64,000 nucleotides of DNA from Phyllobacterium zundukense (GTDB taxonomy: Bacteria > Pseudomonadota > Alphaproteobacteria > Rhizobiales > Rhizobiaceae). Within the stretch, counting starts at the first letter, position 1; the number at the start of each line of letters is the position of its first letter. Shown in pieces: positions 1-8,469 of the stretch. Both the position numbers and the translations under genes were made by a program. The stretch spans positions 448,501 to 512,500 of the forward strand of contig NZ_CP017940.1 in assembly GCF_002764115.1 (NCBI RefSeq), written 5' to 3'. The notes under the pieces are model-generated. The model had not been told where the DNA came from. It saw nothing but the letters and a program-made list of their open reading frames with translations, and searched no databases.

Positions 1-1404
1 TTCGGAGCGAGGTGCACGTTCGCCGCGTCCGGGCCTGTCGTCGAAGCTGCCCTTGCGGCCAGAATCGCGCATCGGCTCCAGCACATGCGACGGCGTGTTG
101 GAAAGCTCTTCGGGGGCAGGGCGCGCAGCCATCTGCTGGCGCAGATAGGCAGCGGCGATCTGCTCGGCTGAATGCATGCCCAGCAACTCGCGTACATAAT
201 CGCCCTCTTCCTCGGTCATGACTTCCGTCAGCGAAGGATCATTGAGAATGCGATCATGGTTGCGCTTATTGATAGCGTCCGCATCCGGGGGCGGCACCAT
301 TGTCGTTGCAAGCTTTGCACCCTGCAGTAGGCGCTCTGCGGTGCGGCGGCGTGATGGCGGCACGATCAGAACGCAGATGCCCTTGCGGCCAGCGCGTCCT
401 GTACGGCCGCTGCGGTGCAGGAGCGTCTCGGAATTGTTCGGAAGATCGGCGTGAATGACGAGATCGAGATTGGGCAGATCGATGCCGCGCGCAGCAACGT
501 CGGTCGCCACGCAAACGCGGGCACGGCCATCACGCATCGCCTGCAGGGCATTGGTGCGTTCAGCCTGGCTCAATTCACCGGACAGCGAGACAACGGAGAA
601 GCCGCGATTGGAAAGCCGGCTGGTCAGATGCTTCACCGCTTCACGGGTGGAGCCGAAGATGATTGTGTTCTGCGCATCGTAGAAAAGCAGTGAATTGATG
701 ATGGCGTTTTCGCGCTCACGCGGCGCCACCGGCATGATGTGGTATTCGATGTCGCTGTGCTGCTCGCGATCGCTTGTCGCGGTGATACGCAGCGCATCCT
801 TCTGGAACTGCTTGGCAAGCATGGCGATGGGTTTCGGCACCGTTGCCGAGAACATCAGCGTGCGCCGGTCCTTCGGCGCTTCGCCGAGGATGAATTCGAG
901 GTCCTCGCGGAAGCCGAGATCGAGCATTTCATCGGCTTCGTCGAGCACGACGGCACGCAATTCTTTCATGTCGAGCGAACCGCGGGTGATGTGATCGCGC
1001 AAACGGCCCGGGGTGCCGACGACGATATGTGCGCCCTGGCTGAGCGCACGGCGCTCCTTGGTCATGTCCATGCCACCGACGCAGGAGGCAATGCGCGCGC
1101 CGGTCGGCTCGTAGAGCCATTCGAGCTCGCGCCGCACCTGCAGGGCAAGTTCGCGGGTCGGGGCGATCACCAGCGCGTAGGGCGCGCCAATGGAGGTGAA
1201 GCGTTCGGCACCGTCAAGCAATGTCGGCGCGATGGCAATGCCGAAGGCGACAGTCTTGCCGGAGCCGGTCTGCGCCGAGACCAGAAGGTCTGCGCCATCC
1301 GCTTCTGGAGCCAGGACGGCGGTTTGCACAGGCGTCAGGGTCTCGTAGCCACGGGCTGCCAATGCACCGGACAGCGCCGGGGCGATAGAATCGAAAATAG
1401 TCAT
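1..1404 (-). CDS. DEAD-box ATP-dependent RNA helicase (C-terminal part outside window)
   Basis: ATP-dependent RNA helicase of the DEAD-box family, probably acting in ribosome assembly or RNA turnover at low temperature. The reverse frame is open from the ATG at 1404 to the left edge, giving 468 codons. It reads MTIFDSIAPALSGALAARGY at the start, then the Q-motif region, motif I SAQTGSGKT, the DEAD box in VVLDEADEML near 935-965, and motif VI HRSGRTGRAGRKG near 375-420. Beyond that is a charged tail (GRKGSFDDRPGRGE) at the cut edge, as seen in rhizobial DEAD-box proteins that end in a DbpA-type RNA-binding domain; that domain would lie outside the window. The family assignment is certain from the motifs; the subgroup is not. 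Confidence 0.95.
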   Translation of the reverse strand, partial: MTIFDSIAPALSGALAARGYETLTPVQTAVLAPEADGADLLVSAQTGSGKTVAFGIAIAPTLLDGAERFTSIGAPYALVIAPTRELALQVRRELEWLYEPTGARIASCVGGMDMTKERRALSQGAHIVVGTPGRLRDHITRGSLDMKELRAVVLDEADEMLDLGFREDLEFILGEAPKDRRTLMFSATVPKPIAMLAKQFQKDALRITATSDREQHSDIEYHIMPVAPRERENAIINSLLFYDAQNTIIFGSTREAVKHLTSRLSNRGFSVVSLSGELSQAERTNALQAMRDGRARVCVATDVAARGIDLPNLDLVIHADLPNNSETLLHRSGRTGRAGRKGICVLIVPPSRRRTAERLLQGAKLATTMVPPPDADAINKRNHDRILNDPSLTEVMTEEEGDYVRELLGMHSAEQIAAAYLRQQMAARPAPEELSNTPSHVLEPMRDSGRKGSFDDRPGRGERAPRSE

Positions 1405-1566
1405 TAATGAACTTTCAAGTACGTGTTTGGGCTGGTGTTTTGGGCTCGGCGTCAATGGGAGCACGAGCGGCACGCAAATAGCTTTGTTGCGCTCTCGTAG
1501 AGGTTATCGCTCATTTCGTCAATGGCGGGCACGTAGGGGCATTTGCACGGGAGCCTTGCAAATTCG

Positions 1567-1592
1567 TTGTGCGTGGTTGGAACCACGCACAA
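1567..1592. terminator. Perfect 12-bp inverted repeat
   Basis: TTGTGCGTGGTT and AACCACGCACAA are separated by GG, a perfect palindromic hairpin. It lies just past the stop of the leftward UPF0178 gene and upstream of the leftward helicase gene. It could terminate UPF0178 transcription or bind a regulator of the helicase. No T-run follows on the minus strand, so the terminator call is tentative. Confidence 0.5.
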
Positions 1593-1612
1593 AATATATG
1601 CCAACAAGTTGG

Positions 1613-2086
1613 TCAGGTGGTGAAGCCCGCACGTTTCAACCGCACAATAGCGAGGTCGAGCGCGGAAAGAAAGGCGGAGCGATCTTTTGGCGAAAATGGC
1701 CGCGGGCCGCCGGTAATTTGTCCTGCGGAACGCAATTCGTCCATAAGGTTGCGTGTTGCGAGCGTATTGCCGATGGAGGCTTCCGTGAAGGCTCTTCCTG
1801 TTGGCGAAATGGCGTCGGCTCCGGCTTTGACGCAGCGGCTGGCGAGCGGAATATCGGCTGTCACCACGACATCGCCGCGAGAGACACGCTCGGCGATCCA
1901 GTCATCGGCGGCATCGAACCCGTCGCTGACGATCACCCTTTCGATCATCGGATCGCGGGGGATTGCCATCATGGAATTGGAAACGACGAAGACTTTTACC
2001 CCGTACCGTTCGGCAACGCGGTAGATTTCAGCCTTCACCGGGCAGGCGTCGGCGTCGACGTAGATGGTGATTTTCTTGGGGTTCAT
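1613..2086 (-). CDS. yaiI: UPF0178 (YaiI/YqxD, DUF188) family protein
   Basis: Small cytoplasmic protein of the YaiI/YqxD family, which has a PIN/NYN-like nuclease fold but no settled function. The N-terminal [20 protein letters not shown] carries the conserved Asp pair (DADACPVK), followed by [13 protein letters not shown] and the family motif [15 protein letters not shown]. Length (157 aa) is usual. A TTG at 2095 could start the frame earlier, but the ATG at 2086 begins at the conserved N-terminus (MNPKKITIY) and is preferred. It lies directly after the ExoD gene, whose stop at 2092 is 5 nt upstream, so the two are probably cotranscribed. Confidence 0.9.
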   Translation of the reverse strand: MNPKKITIYVDADACPVKAEIYRVAERYGVKVFVVSNSMMAIPRDPMIERVIVSDGFDAADDWIAERVSRGDVVVTADIPLASRCVKAGADAISPTGRAFTEASIGNTLATRNLMDELRSAGQITGGPRPFSPKDRSAFLSALDLAIVRLKRAGFTT

Positions 2087-2091
2087 CGTAC

Positions 2092-2730
2092 TCAACCGAA
2101 AATATGCAAGGCCGCGAGACCAACCGACGCGCCGAGGCCAATGGCGATGCCCGCGGCAAGAGCGGCAACCAGAAGTCCGGTGCCCAGCCAGACGCCGTCC
2201 TGTTCGCCGAGACCGATGGATAGCAGGATGATGCTCAGCGCAGGCATCTGGTTGATCAGCGGGATCGGCAGAATGACAATCAGGGACATCAGCAACGCGA
2301 CGATACTGACGACGCGCTCGACAATCATTTGCGGCACGAGCCAGTAGCGCGGACGCGCCAGCTTTTCGAAACGCATGAGAAGCGGTTCAAGTCTGGCGAT
2401 GAAAGAGCGGTAGCTCTCGATGCGGATCGACTTCTGCCGGATGAATGCGGGAAACCACGGGTTCTCGAAGCCCATCAACAGCTGGATCGATAGCAAGACC
2501 AGCGGTATCCCAAAAATCGTCGATGTACCCGGAGGCAGGGGCAACAGATTGAGTGCTGAGAAGAGGACCATCAGCGCTCCGAAGCTTCGCTCGGACAAGG
2601 CGGACAGGATGTCGTTGAATGAAATCCTGTCCGCCGATGTTTCACCGAGCTGGACAAGAACGCTCGACAGGCGCCGCGCGTGTTGAGATCCGGTAGGATC
2701 CCAATCAGACGGTGTTCCGTCGGCGTTCAT
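2092..2730 (-). CDS. exoD: ExoD family exopolysaccharide-synthesis membrane protein
   Basis: Integral membrane protein of the ExoD family, first described in Sinorhizobium meliloti as needed for exopolysaccharide production and nodule invasion; its biochemical activity is unknown. The protein (212 aa) has the family pattern: soluble N-terminus, a hydrophobic segment ending in [20 protein letters not shown], a basic middle, then several membrane spans ([38 protein letters not shown]). The start at 2730 (MNADGTPS) is chosen because GGAGGA sits just upstream; an in-frame codon at 2796 would add 22 residues overlapping the end of terC. It follows the TerC gene by 22 nt and precedes UPF0178. Confidence 0.85.
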   Translation of the reverse strand: MNADGTPSDWDPTGSQHARRLSSVLVQLGETSADRISFNDILSALSERSFGALMVLFSALNLLPLPPGTSTIFGIPLVLLSIQLLMGFENPWFPAFIRQKSIRIESYRSFIARLEPLLMRFEKLARPRYWLVPQMIVERVVSIVALLMSLIVILPIPLINQMPALSIILLSIGLGEQDGVWLGTGLLVAALAAGIAIGLGASVGLAALHIFG

Positions 2731-2752
2731 TTTGTCCTCCCGTTTGATGGAA

Positions 2753-3784
2753 TTATGCCTTTCCAGTGGTTTCGGCGCTAGAGGCCGGTTGGGCATCGAT
2801 CAATAATATGGGGTCTTCTTGTTCATGCCGTGTTTTCCAGAGTGAACTCAGAATCCCGGCAAGCAGGATGCCCAGTGTGATCGACAGTGACCATATTGGC
2901 GGTATCTTTGCCAGTCCCAAAGCGTCAGCGACGAAAATCTTTCCGCCAATGAAAACCAGCACCAGAGAAAGTGCATATTTGAGATAGACGAAGCGATGGA
3001 TGAGGCTTGCGAGCGCGAAATACAGGGCACGCAGACCAAGAATGGCGAAGATATTCGATGTGAAGACAAGGTAGGGGTCAGTGGTGATGGCAAAGATTGC
3101 GGGGATCGAGTCGACGGCAAAGATCACGTCGGCCAGTTCGACCATGACGAGGGCGAGCAGAAGCGGGGTGATCCAGGTCTGCCGCTTCATCGTCAGCGGG
3201 TCTGTTCGCCTGACGATGAATTTCTCACCATGCAGTTCTTTCGTTACGCGGAACCGTTTGCTCATGAATTTGAAGACGGGATTGGCCGAGACGTCGAATT
3301 CACCCTCTCCAGCCATCAGCATTCGAATGCCAGTGAAAATCAGGAATGCTGCGAAAAGGTAAAGTACCCATTCGTATTCTTCGACGATAGCAGCGCCTGC
3401 CGCGATCATGATGCCCCGAAGGATGACCACGCCAAGGATGCCGTAAACGAGCACCCGGTGCTGGAATTGTTTTGGAATGGCGAAATAGCCGAAGATCATG
3501 GCAATGACGAAGATATTGTCCATGGCCAGGCTCTTTTCGACAACGAAGCCGGTCAGGTATTGCATCCCGGCCGCTGAGCCGAGTTCCCACCAGATGAAGC
3601 CGCCAAAGGCGACGCCAAGGCTGATGTAGAACGCCGAGAGCAGGAGGCTCTGGCGCATGCCTATGTCATGATTTTTACGATTGAGGACGCCCAGGTCGAG
3701 GACGAGGAGAACAAGAACGAGGGCAAAAAAGCCAAGCCACATCCATAGGGGCTTGCCCATGGCATCAATAAACAGAAGCTCCAT
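2753..3784 (-). CDS. TerC/Alx family integral membrane protein, probable metal exporter
   Basis: TerC/Alx family transporter of the inner membrane; characterised relatives export Mn2+ and protect against excess metal. The 343-aa protein has about nine hydrophobic segments. Acidic residues sit in the membrane at LVLLVLDLGVLNRK (near 25-37), EKSLAMDNIFVIAMI (83-97) and VELADVIFAVDSIPAI (about 215-230), the hallmark metal-coordinating positions of the family. Start ATG at 3784; the C-terminus is polar and presumably cytoplasmic. It is first in a leftward group with exoD and yaiI. The upstream region of about 180 nt has stem-forming potential (separate entry). Substrate is inferred from the family. 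Confidence 0.9.
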   Translation of the reverse strand: MELLFIDAMGKPLWMWLGFFALVLVLLVLDLGVLNRKNHDIGMRQSLLLSAFYISLGVAFGGFIWWELGSAAGMQYLTGFVVEKSLAMDNIFVIAMIFGYFAIPKQFQHRVLVYGILGVVILRGIMIAAGAAIVEEYEWVLYLFAAFLIFTGIRMLMAGEGEFDVSANPVFKFMSKRFRVTKELHGEKFIVRRTDPLTMKRQTWITPLLLALVMVELADVIFAVDSIPAIFAITTDPYLVFTSNIFAILGLRALYFALASLIHRFVYLKYALSLVLVFIGGKIFVADALGLAKIPPIWSLSITLGILLAGILSSLWKTRHEQEDPILLIDAQPASSAETTGKA

Positions 3785-3960
3785 GTTGAAAATGATCCGC
3801 CGGCATCGGTTCCAGATTACAGCTCCGACATCACGAGAGAGCCGGTAACAATCGCCAGAGGGGCCCGGTGCTGCAATTCTGCCTCAGTTGGGGTGAGGCG
3901 GAGACCAATGCAAGGGTTTGATTAGAAATAAAATTTTGAAACGGTGCATGCTATAAGGTG
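3785..3960 (-). promoter_or_regulatory. Leader region of the TerC gene with two stems, function unproven
   Basis: This gene-free stretch upstream of the TerC start contains GCCTCA(N7)TGAGGC at 3881-3899 and a GC-rich stretch bounded by CCGG repeats at 3842-3868. TerC/Alx genes are often controlled by Mn2+ riboswitches of the yybP-ykoY class. I could not recognise the conserved core of that class here, so the entry only marks a candidate leader. Confidence 0.25.
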
Positions 3961-3969
3961 CCCGTCCCG

Positions 3970-4851
3970 TCAGCGTGTCGGAACGGGGTGTTCACCGCGA
4001 TAATCGTAGAAACCACGGCCAGCCTTACGTCCCAGCCAGCCGGCTTCGACATATTTGACGAGCAGCGGGCAGGGACGGTACTTCGAATCCGCCAGCCCGT
4101 CATAGAGCACCTGCATGATCGACAGGCAGGTGTCGAGACCGATAAAATCGGCAAGCTGCAGCGGCCCCATCGGGTGATTGGCGCCAAGCTTCATCGCCGT
4201 GTCGATGGCTTCGACTGAACCCACACCCTCATAAAGTACGTAGATCGCTTCGTTGATCATAGGCAGAAGAATGCGGTTGACGATGAAGGCCGGAAAATCT
4301 TCGGCAACAGTGATCGTCTTGTCGAGGCTGGCGACAAATTGCCGTGCGCTCTCGAAGGTCACATTTTCGGTGGCAATGCCGCGAATGAGTTCGACCAGCT
4401 TCATCACCGGAACCGGATTCATGAAGTGGATGCCGATGAAACGCTCGGGCCGGTCGGTGGTCGCCGCAAGCCGGGTGATCGAGATGGACGACGTGTTGGT
4501 GGCGAGGATCGCTTCCGGATTGAGATTGGGGCAAAGCTGCGCAAAAATCTTGCGCTTGACGGTCTCGTCTTCCGTCGCGGCCTCGATGGCCAGATCGACA
4601 CCGGAAAGGTCTTCCATTCGCATGGCGGGGCGAATGTGCGCCATGGCCTTGACGCGCTCCGCTTCCTCGAGTTTGCCATGGGAAACCTGGCGGGCCATAT
4701 TGCCGTTGACGGTAGCGATCGCCTTTTCCAGCTGTTCGGCGGATTGGTCGTGGATCAAAACATTATATCCGGCCACGGCGCAAACGTGGGCAATACCCGA
4801 GCCCATTTGCCCTGCACCAATAATGCCTACAGTCTTGATCGTACCAGCCAT
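3970..4851 (-). CDS. 3-hydroxybutyryl-CoA dehydrogenase
   Basis: NAD(P)-dependent dehydrogenase interconverting 3-hydroxyacyl-CoA (typically 3-hydroxybutyryl-CoA) and acetoacetyl-CoA, in fatty-acid or polyhydroxybutyrate metabolism. The N-terminus has the Rossmann fingerprint GIIGAGQMGSGIAHVCAVAG, then NTSSISITRLA and the catalytic-His segment GIHFMNPVPVMKLVE. The C-terminal half has the helical 3HCDH domain (LPMINEAIYVLYEG, LGANHPMGPLQLADFIGLD, GRKAGRGFYDY). Length 293 aa is normal for the short monofunctional form. It lies downstream of etfB-etfA on the same strand, which fits acyl-CoA oxidation, but the hairpin at 4893-4923 suggests a partly separate transcript. Confidence 0.95.
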   Translation of the reverse strand: MAGTIKTVGIIGAGQMGSGIAHVCAVAGYNVLIHDQSAEQLEKAIATVNGNMARQVSHGKLEEAERVKAMAHIRPAMRMEDLSGVDLAIEAATEDETVKRKIFAQLCPNLNPEAILATNTSSISITRLAATTDRPERFIGIHFMNPVPVMKLVELIRGIATENVTFESARQFVASLDKTITVAEDFPAFIVNRILLPMINEAIYVLYEGVGSVEAIDTAMKLGANHPMGPLQLADFIGLDTCLSIMQVLYDGLADSKYRPCPLLVKYVEAGWLGRKAGRGFYDYRGEHPVPTR

Positions 4852-4892
4852 GTTTCCATCCGTTCTGCTTTATTTATATCACACAAACTAAA

Positions 4893-4923
4893 TGGCCGGG
4901 GTAGCGTTCGTCTACCCCGGCCA
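4893..4923 (-). terminator. Strong hairpin after etfA
   Basis: TGGCCGGGGTA and TACCCCGGCCA form a perfect 11-bp stem with a 9-nt loop, 30 nt past the etfA stop and before the next leftward gene. It probably ends or attenuates the etfBA transcript. Confidence 0.75.
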
Positions 4924-4953
4924 GATAATTTCATTTCGAAATTTGAACTAACT

Positions 4954-5883
4954 TCAAAGTGCCTTTTCAAGCTCCGGCAGGATGACGAACAGGTCACCGA
5001 CGAGGCCATAATCGGCCACCTGGAAGATAGGCGCTTCCTCGTCCTTGTTGATGGCGACGATGACCTTGGAATCCTTCATGCCGGCGAGATGCTGAATGGC
5101 ACCGGAGATACCGACGGCGATGTAGAGATCGGGTGCGACCACCTTGCCGGTCTGGCCAACCTGCCAGTCGTTGGGGGCGTAACCAGCATCGACCGCAGCA
5201 CGCGACGCACCAACGGCAGCGCCGAGCTTGTCGGCAACCGGAAGGATCACTTCCTTGAACTTTTCGCTCGAGCCGAGGGCACGGCCCCCGGAGATGATGA
5301 TCTTCGCAGAAGTCAATTCCGGACGATCGCCGCCGGAAAGCTTGGCTTCGACGAACTTCGACAGACCAGGGTCGGTCGCGGCGGAGACATTCTCCACCGA
5401 AGCCGAACCGCCTTGGCCGGCCGCAGCAAAGGTTGCGGTACGAACCGTGATGACCTTCTTGGCGTCAGTCGCCTGCACGGTCTGCAGGGCGTTGCCGGCA
5501 TAGATCGGACGCTTGAACGTATCGGGCGAAATCACTTCGATTATGTCCGAAACCTGCATGACATCGAGCAAGGCGGCGACGCGCGGCAGGATGTTCTTGC
5601 CGTTGGTGGTGGCAGCAGCAATGATCGTGTCATAATTGCCGGCTAGCGATACGATGAGCGCTGCGGTGGCCTCGGCGAGACGGTTTTCGAGGTCAGGCGA
5701 ATCGGCAAGCAGGACTTTCTTGACACCTGCAAGCTTGGCGGCCTGATCGGCGACGCCCTTGGCGCCCTTGCCCGCCACCAGAACATGCACGTCGGAACCG
5801 ATGGCAAGTGCTGCCGTCAACGCCTTGGCGGTCTGGTCGGAAAGGGTCTCGTTATCGTGTTCGGCAAAAAGAAGAATAGCCAT
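4954..5883 (-). CDS. etfA: Electron transfer flavoprotein subunit alpha
   Basis: Large subunit of the ETF heterodimer, which takes electrons from acyl-CoA and other dehydrogenases and passes them to ETF:ubiquinone oxidoreductase; cytoplasmic in bacteria. The N-terminal alpha/beta domain (MAILLFAEHDNETLS) is followed by the C-terminal FAD-binding domain, visible as GGRALGSSEKFK, GASRAAVDAGYAPNDWQVGQ, TGKVVAPDLYIAVGISGAIQ and HLAGMKDSKVIVAINKDEEA. Length 309 aa is typical. It is 20 nt downstream of etfB, a standard etfBA operon. Confidence 0.97.
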   Translation of the reverse strand: MAILLFAEHDNETLSDQTAKALTAALAIGSDVHVLVAGKGAKGVADQAAKLAGVKKVLLADSPDLENRLAEATAALIVSLAGNYDTIIAAATTNGKNILPRVAALLDVMQVSDIIEVISPDTFKRPIYAGNALQTVQATDAKKVITVRTATFAAAGQGGSASVENVSAATDPGLSKFVEAKLSGGDRPELTSAKIIISGGRALGSSEKFKEVILPVADKLGAAVGASRAAVDAGYAPNDWQVGQTGKVVAPDLYIAVGISGAIQHLAGMKDSKVIVAINKDEEAPIFQVADYGLVGDLFVILPELEKAL

Positions 5884-5903
5884 TGTGTGTTCCTTTCCTG
5901 ATC

Positions 5904-6653
5904 CTAGAGAACGCCGGCTTCGTTCTTCAGCTTGCTGACGAGTTCAGCCACGTCCTTGACCTTGACGCCCGCCTTGCGGCCGCTTGGCTCTTCGGTCTTC
6001 AGCACCTTGAGGCGCGGCTTGGTGTCGACGCCGTAATCGGCAGCGGACTTTTCATCCAGCGGCTTCTTCTTGGCCTTCATGATGTTCGGCAGCGAGGCAT
6101 AGCGCGGCTGGTTCAACCGAAGGTCGGTGGTGACGATCGCCGGCAGCTTGATCTCGATGGTCTGCAGACCGCCATCGACTTCGCGCGTGACCTTGGCGGA
6201 GCTTGTCCCGAGTTCGACCTTCGAAGCGAAGGTGCCCTGGCTCCAGCCGAGCAGAGCCGACAGCATCTGGCCGGTCTGGTTGGCATCGTCATCGATCGCC
6301 TGCTTGCCGAGAATGACCAGCTGCGGCTGTTCGGCGTCGACGACGCCCTTGAGAATCTTGGCAACGGCCAGCGGCTCGACGATATCGTCGACCTTGACGA
6401 GAATGCCGCGGTCGGCACCCATGGCAAGCGCGGTGCGGATGGTTTCCTGCGACTGCGCCGGTCCGATCGATACGACGACCACTTCCTCAACCTTGCCGGC
6501 TTCCTTCAGACGGAGCGCTTCCTCGACCGCGATTTCGTCGAACGGGTTCATCGACATCTTCACATTGGCAAGTTCAACGCCGGAGCCGTCGCCCTTTACC
6601 CTGATCTTCACGTTGTAATCGACTACCCGCTTTACCGGTACGAGGACTTTCAT
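5904..6653 (-). CDS. etfB: Electron transfer flavoprotein subunit beta
   Basis: Small, AMP-binding subunit of the electron transfer flavoprotein. Begins [20 protein letters not shown], with the family features [48 protein letters not shown] and the ETF-beta signature region around [40 protein letters not shown]. Length 249 aa matches the family. First gene of the etfBA operon; the 194-nt gap upstream to the rhomboid gene must hold its promoter. Confidence 0.97.
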   Translation of the reverse strand: MKVLVPVKRVVDYNVKIRVKGDGSGVELANVKMSMNPFDEIAVEEALRLKEAGKVEEVVVVSIGPAQSQETIRTALAMGADRGILVKVDDIVEPLAVAKILKGVVDAEQPQLVILGKQAIDDDANQTGQMLSALLGWSQGTFASKVELGTSSAKVTREVDGGLQTIEIKLPAIVTTDLRLNQPRYASLPNIMKAKKKPLDEKSAADYGVDTKPRLKVLKTEEPSGRKAGVKVKDVAELVSKLKNEAGVL

Positions 6654-6847
6654 GGGGACTCCCTCTTATAAAAACGAAAGGCAGATTTAACCGCCTCGGT
6701 AACACACCCGCTTGCCGGATGCCGACATTGAGGTGAAAAAAACGACACTCTGGTGCCTGAGTTGCGCGGGACCGTAATTATGAGTGACGTAAAGGTCAAT
6801 CGCCGACGTGCGCCTTACAAAACTTCAACCGATTGAATGATGCGCAC

Positions 6848-7609
6848 TTATCGTCCCCATTTGATGGGCTCGGTTTCAGGGACCGCCGGTTCGGGGGATT
6901 TCTCGACCACCACGGCACGCGGCGAGACAATGGCCCGGTCAAACAGAGGGACGCTGCGGCGCTTGAGAATGACGATAAGCAAGGCACCTGCGATGATCCC
7001 GCCGACATGGGCGGGCCACGAAACCTGTTCCTCACCACCCCATGCAAGCATGAGAAACTGCAGTGCCACCCAAAGGGCAAGCGGGTAGAGCGCCGGAATC
7101 CGCAAGGGAATGCGGCCAAAGGCCAGAACCCAGACCCGGACCCGCGGGTGCAGCAGCAGATAGGCGGAGACGATGCCGGCAATGGCACCGGACGCACCGA
7201 TGAGCGGTGCTTCGGAGTTGGGCAGGATCACGCCGTGCAGAAATGCACCGGCCGCGGCACAGAGAAGATAGAAAATCAGAAACTTGACGTGTCCAAGCGC
7301 GTCTTCGACATTGTCGCCGAAAACCCAAAGGAACAGCATATTGCCGCCCAGATGAAAAATATCGGCGTGGAGAAACGCGTAAGTGACATAGGTAAAATCC
7401 GGCGGCACGAAATAATAATTGTCAGGCAGAATCGCCAGATCGTGGATGACCGCAGGTATATAGCCGAGGCCGACGGCGGCAGCTTGCGCGTAATCGCCCG
7501 AGACACTCATCACGACGAAGACCAGCACATTGATGACGATCAGCGACAGGGTGACATATTGCAGCTTGATGTATTTGAGGCTGTTGGCGTCATGCAATGG
7601 AATGAACAT
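6848..7609 (-). CDS. Rhomboid family intramembrane serine protease
   Basis: Polytopic inner-membrane protease cleaving substrates within or near their membrane spans. The catalytic Ser is S140 in IGASGAIAG and the catalytic His is H201 in PAHVGGIIAGALL; the conserved HLGGN motif (86-90) in the second membrane segment is also present. About six hydrophobic segments are visible in 253 aa, followed by a short cytosolic tail rich in Pro and Glu. The next leftward gene, etfB, is unrelated; upstream by 18 nt is the adenosyltransferase gene. The physiological substrate is unknown. Confidence 0.93.
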   Translation of the reverse strand: MFIPLHDANSLKYIKLQYVTLSLIVINVLVFVVMSVSGDYAQAAAVGLGYIPAVIHDLAILPDNYYFVPPDFTYVTYAFLHADIFHLGGNMLFLWVFGDNVEDALGHVKFLIFYLLCAAAGAFLHGVILPNSEAPLIGASGAIAGIVSAYLLLHPRVRVWVLAFGRIPLRIPALYPLALWVALQFLMLAWGGEEQVSWPAHVGGIIAGALLIVILKRRSVPLFDRAIVSPRAVVVEKSPEPAVPETEPIKWGR

Positions 7610-7627
7610 CGGCGCCGGGTTCCCGTC

Positions 7628-8209
7628 TCAGCGATTGTGACCGGGCACCCATAACACGTCCCTGGCGCCATTGTCATTGACCACGCGGGCGGCGACAAAG
7701 AGAAAATCCGAGACACGGTTGATGTATTTCAGAGCGGCGGGGGTAACGCTCTCGTCAGGCTTTTGTGCGAGTTCCACCATATGCCGTTCGGCGCGGCGGG
7801 CGACGGTGCGGGCAAGGTGCAGCGCCGCGGAGGCGGGCGAGCCGCCTGGGAGGACGAAGGAGCGCAAGGGCGCAAGGTTTGCGTTCAACTGGTCAATGTC
7901 GGCCTCAATCCGCGAAACCTGGGTGTCGATGATCCGCAGCGGCTCGTAAGGCAGCGTCTGGCCGGTGTCCGGGGTTGCGAGATCCGCCCCGAGATCAAAG
8001 AGATCGTTCTGGATGCGCATGAGCATGGCGTCGAGTTCGGGAAAGTCTTTTTCCGTGTGCAGCCTGGCAAGGCCGATGCAGGAATTCGCTTCGTCCACGG
8101 TGCCGTAGGCTTCCACCCGCAGATCGTGCTTCAGACGCCGTTCGCCGCTGCCGAGGCCGGTGGTGCCGTCATCGCCTGTGCGGGTGTAGATCTTGTTGAG
8201 CTTGACCAT
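7628..8209 (-). CDS. PduO-type cob(I)alamin adenosyltransferase
   Basis: Transfers the adenosyl group of ATP to reduced corrinoid, making adenosylcobalamin. The N-terminal ATP-binding motif TRTGDDGTTGLGSGERR is diagnostic of the PduO/ATR class. YGTVDEANSCIGLAR, the C-terminal FVLPGGSPASAALHLARTVA and RRAERHMVEL, and LNRVSDFLFV-like NRVSDFLFVAARVVN are also present. 193 aa is the usual bacterial length. The gene follows the HIG1-type gene by 18 nt and precedes rhomboid by 18 nt, a compact leftward operon. Confidence 0.95.
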   Translation of the reverse strand: MVKLNKIYTRTGDDGTTGLGSGERRLKHDLRVEAYGTVDEANSCIGLARLHTEKDFPELDAMLMRIQNDLFDLGADLATPDTGQTLPYEPLRIIDTQVSRIEADIDQLNANLAPLRSFVLPGGSPASAALHLARTVARRAERHMVELAQKPDESVTPAALKYINRVSDFLFVAARVVNDNGARDVLWVPGHNR

Positions 8210-8227
8210 GGGGACCTGTCCTCGTGA

Positions 8228-8425
8228 CTAACCTGCCGAGCGATGGAAGTAGATGGCACCGACGATAAGTATGATGGCGATAAGCTGCAGGAAGATGCGC
8301 AATTGCATCATCTTGTTGGAGAAGTTGGCATCGCCGCCCTTCATCATGTTGCGCAGGCCAATGAGAAGGACAATCGTGACCGCGGCAATGGCGACGACTG
8401 CCAGAAACTTGAAGATGATATCCAT
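8228..8425 (-). CDS. HIG1-domain small twin-transmembrane protein
   Basis: 65-aa protein with two hydrophobic helices (about residues 4-25 and 42-60) around a polar turn, GLRNMMKGGDANFSNKMMQL. This matches bacterial HIG1/hypoxia-induced-protein family members, whose mitochondrial relatives (Rcf1) associate with cytochrome oxidase. RIFLQ corresponds to the end of the Q-x-R motif region. A role with respiratory complexes is a family inference. Directly upstream of the adenosyltransferase gene, as is common in Rhizobiales. Confidence 0.8.
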   Translation of the reverse strand: MDIIFKFLAVVAIAAVTIVLLIGLRNMMKGGDANFSNKMMQLRIFLQLIAIILIVGAIYFHRSAG

Positions 8426-8469
8426 GGGTACTTCCTTTCAGATCAGGCCGCCGTTGCTGACTGATCTTA

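Noticed and set aside
739..1407. 222-codon plus frame over the DEAD-box helicase
   Set aside because: The minus strand carries all helicase motifs in one uninterrupted frame.
1427..2347. 306-codon plus frame over UPF0178 and ExoD
   Set aside because: Overlaps two recognised minus-strand genes and has no recognisable features.
3785..3960. yybP-ykoY Mn2+ riboswitch upstream of the TerC gene
   Set aside because: Stems exist but the conserved riboswitch core could not be identified by eye; kept only as a low-confidence leader.
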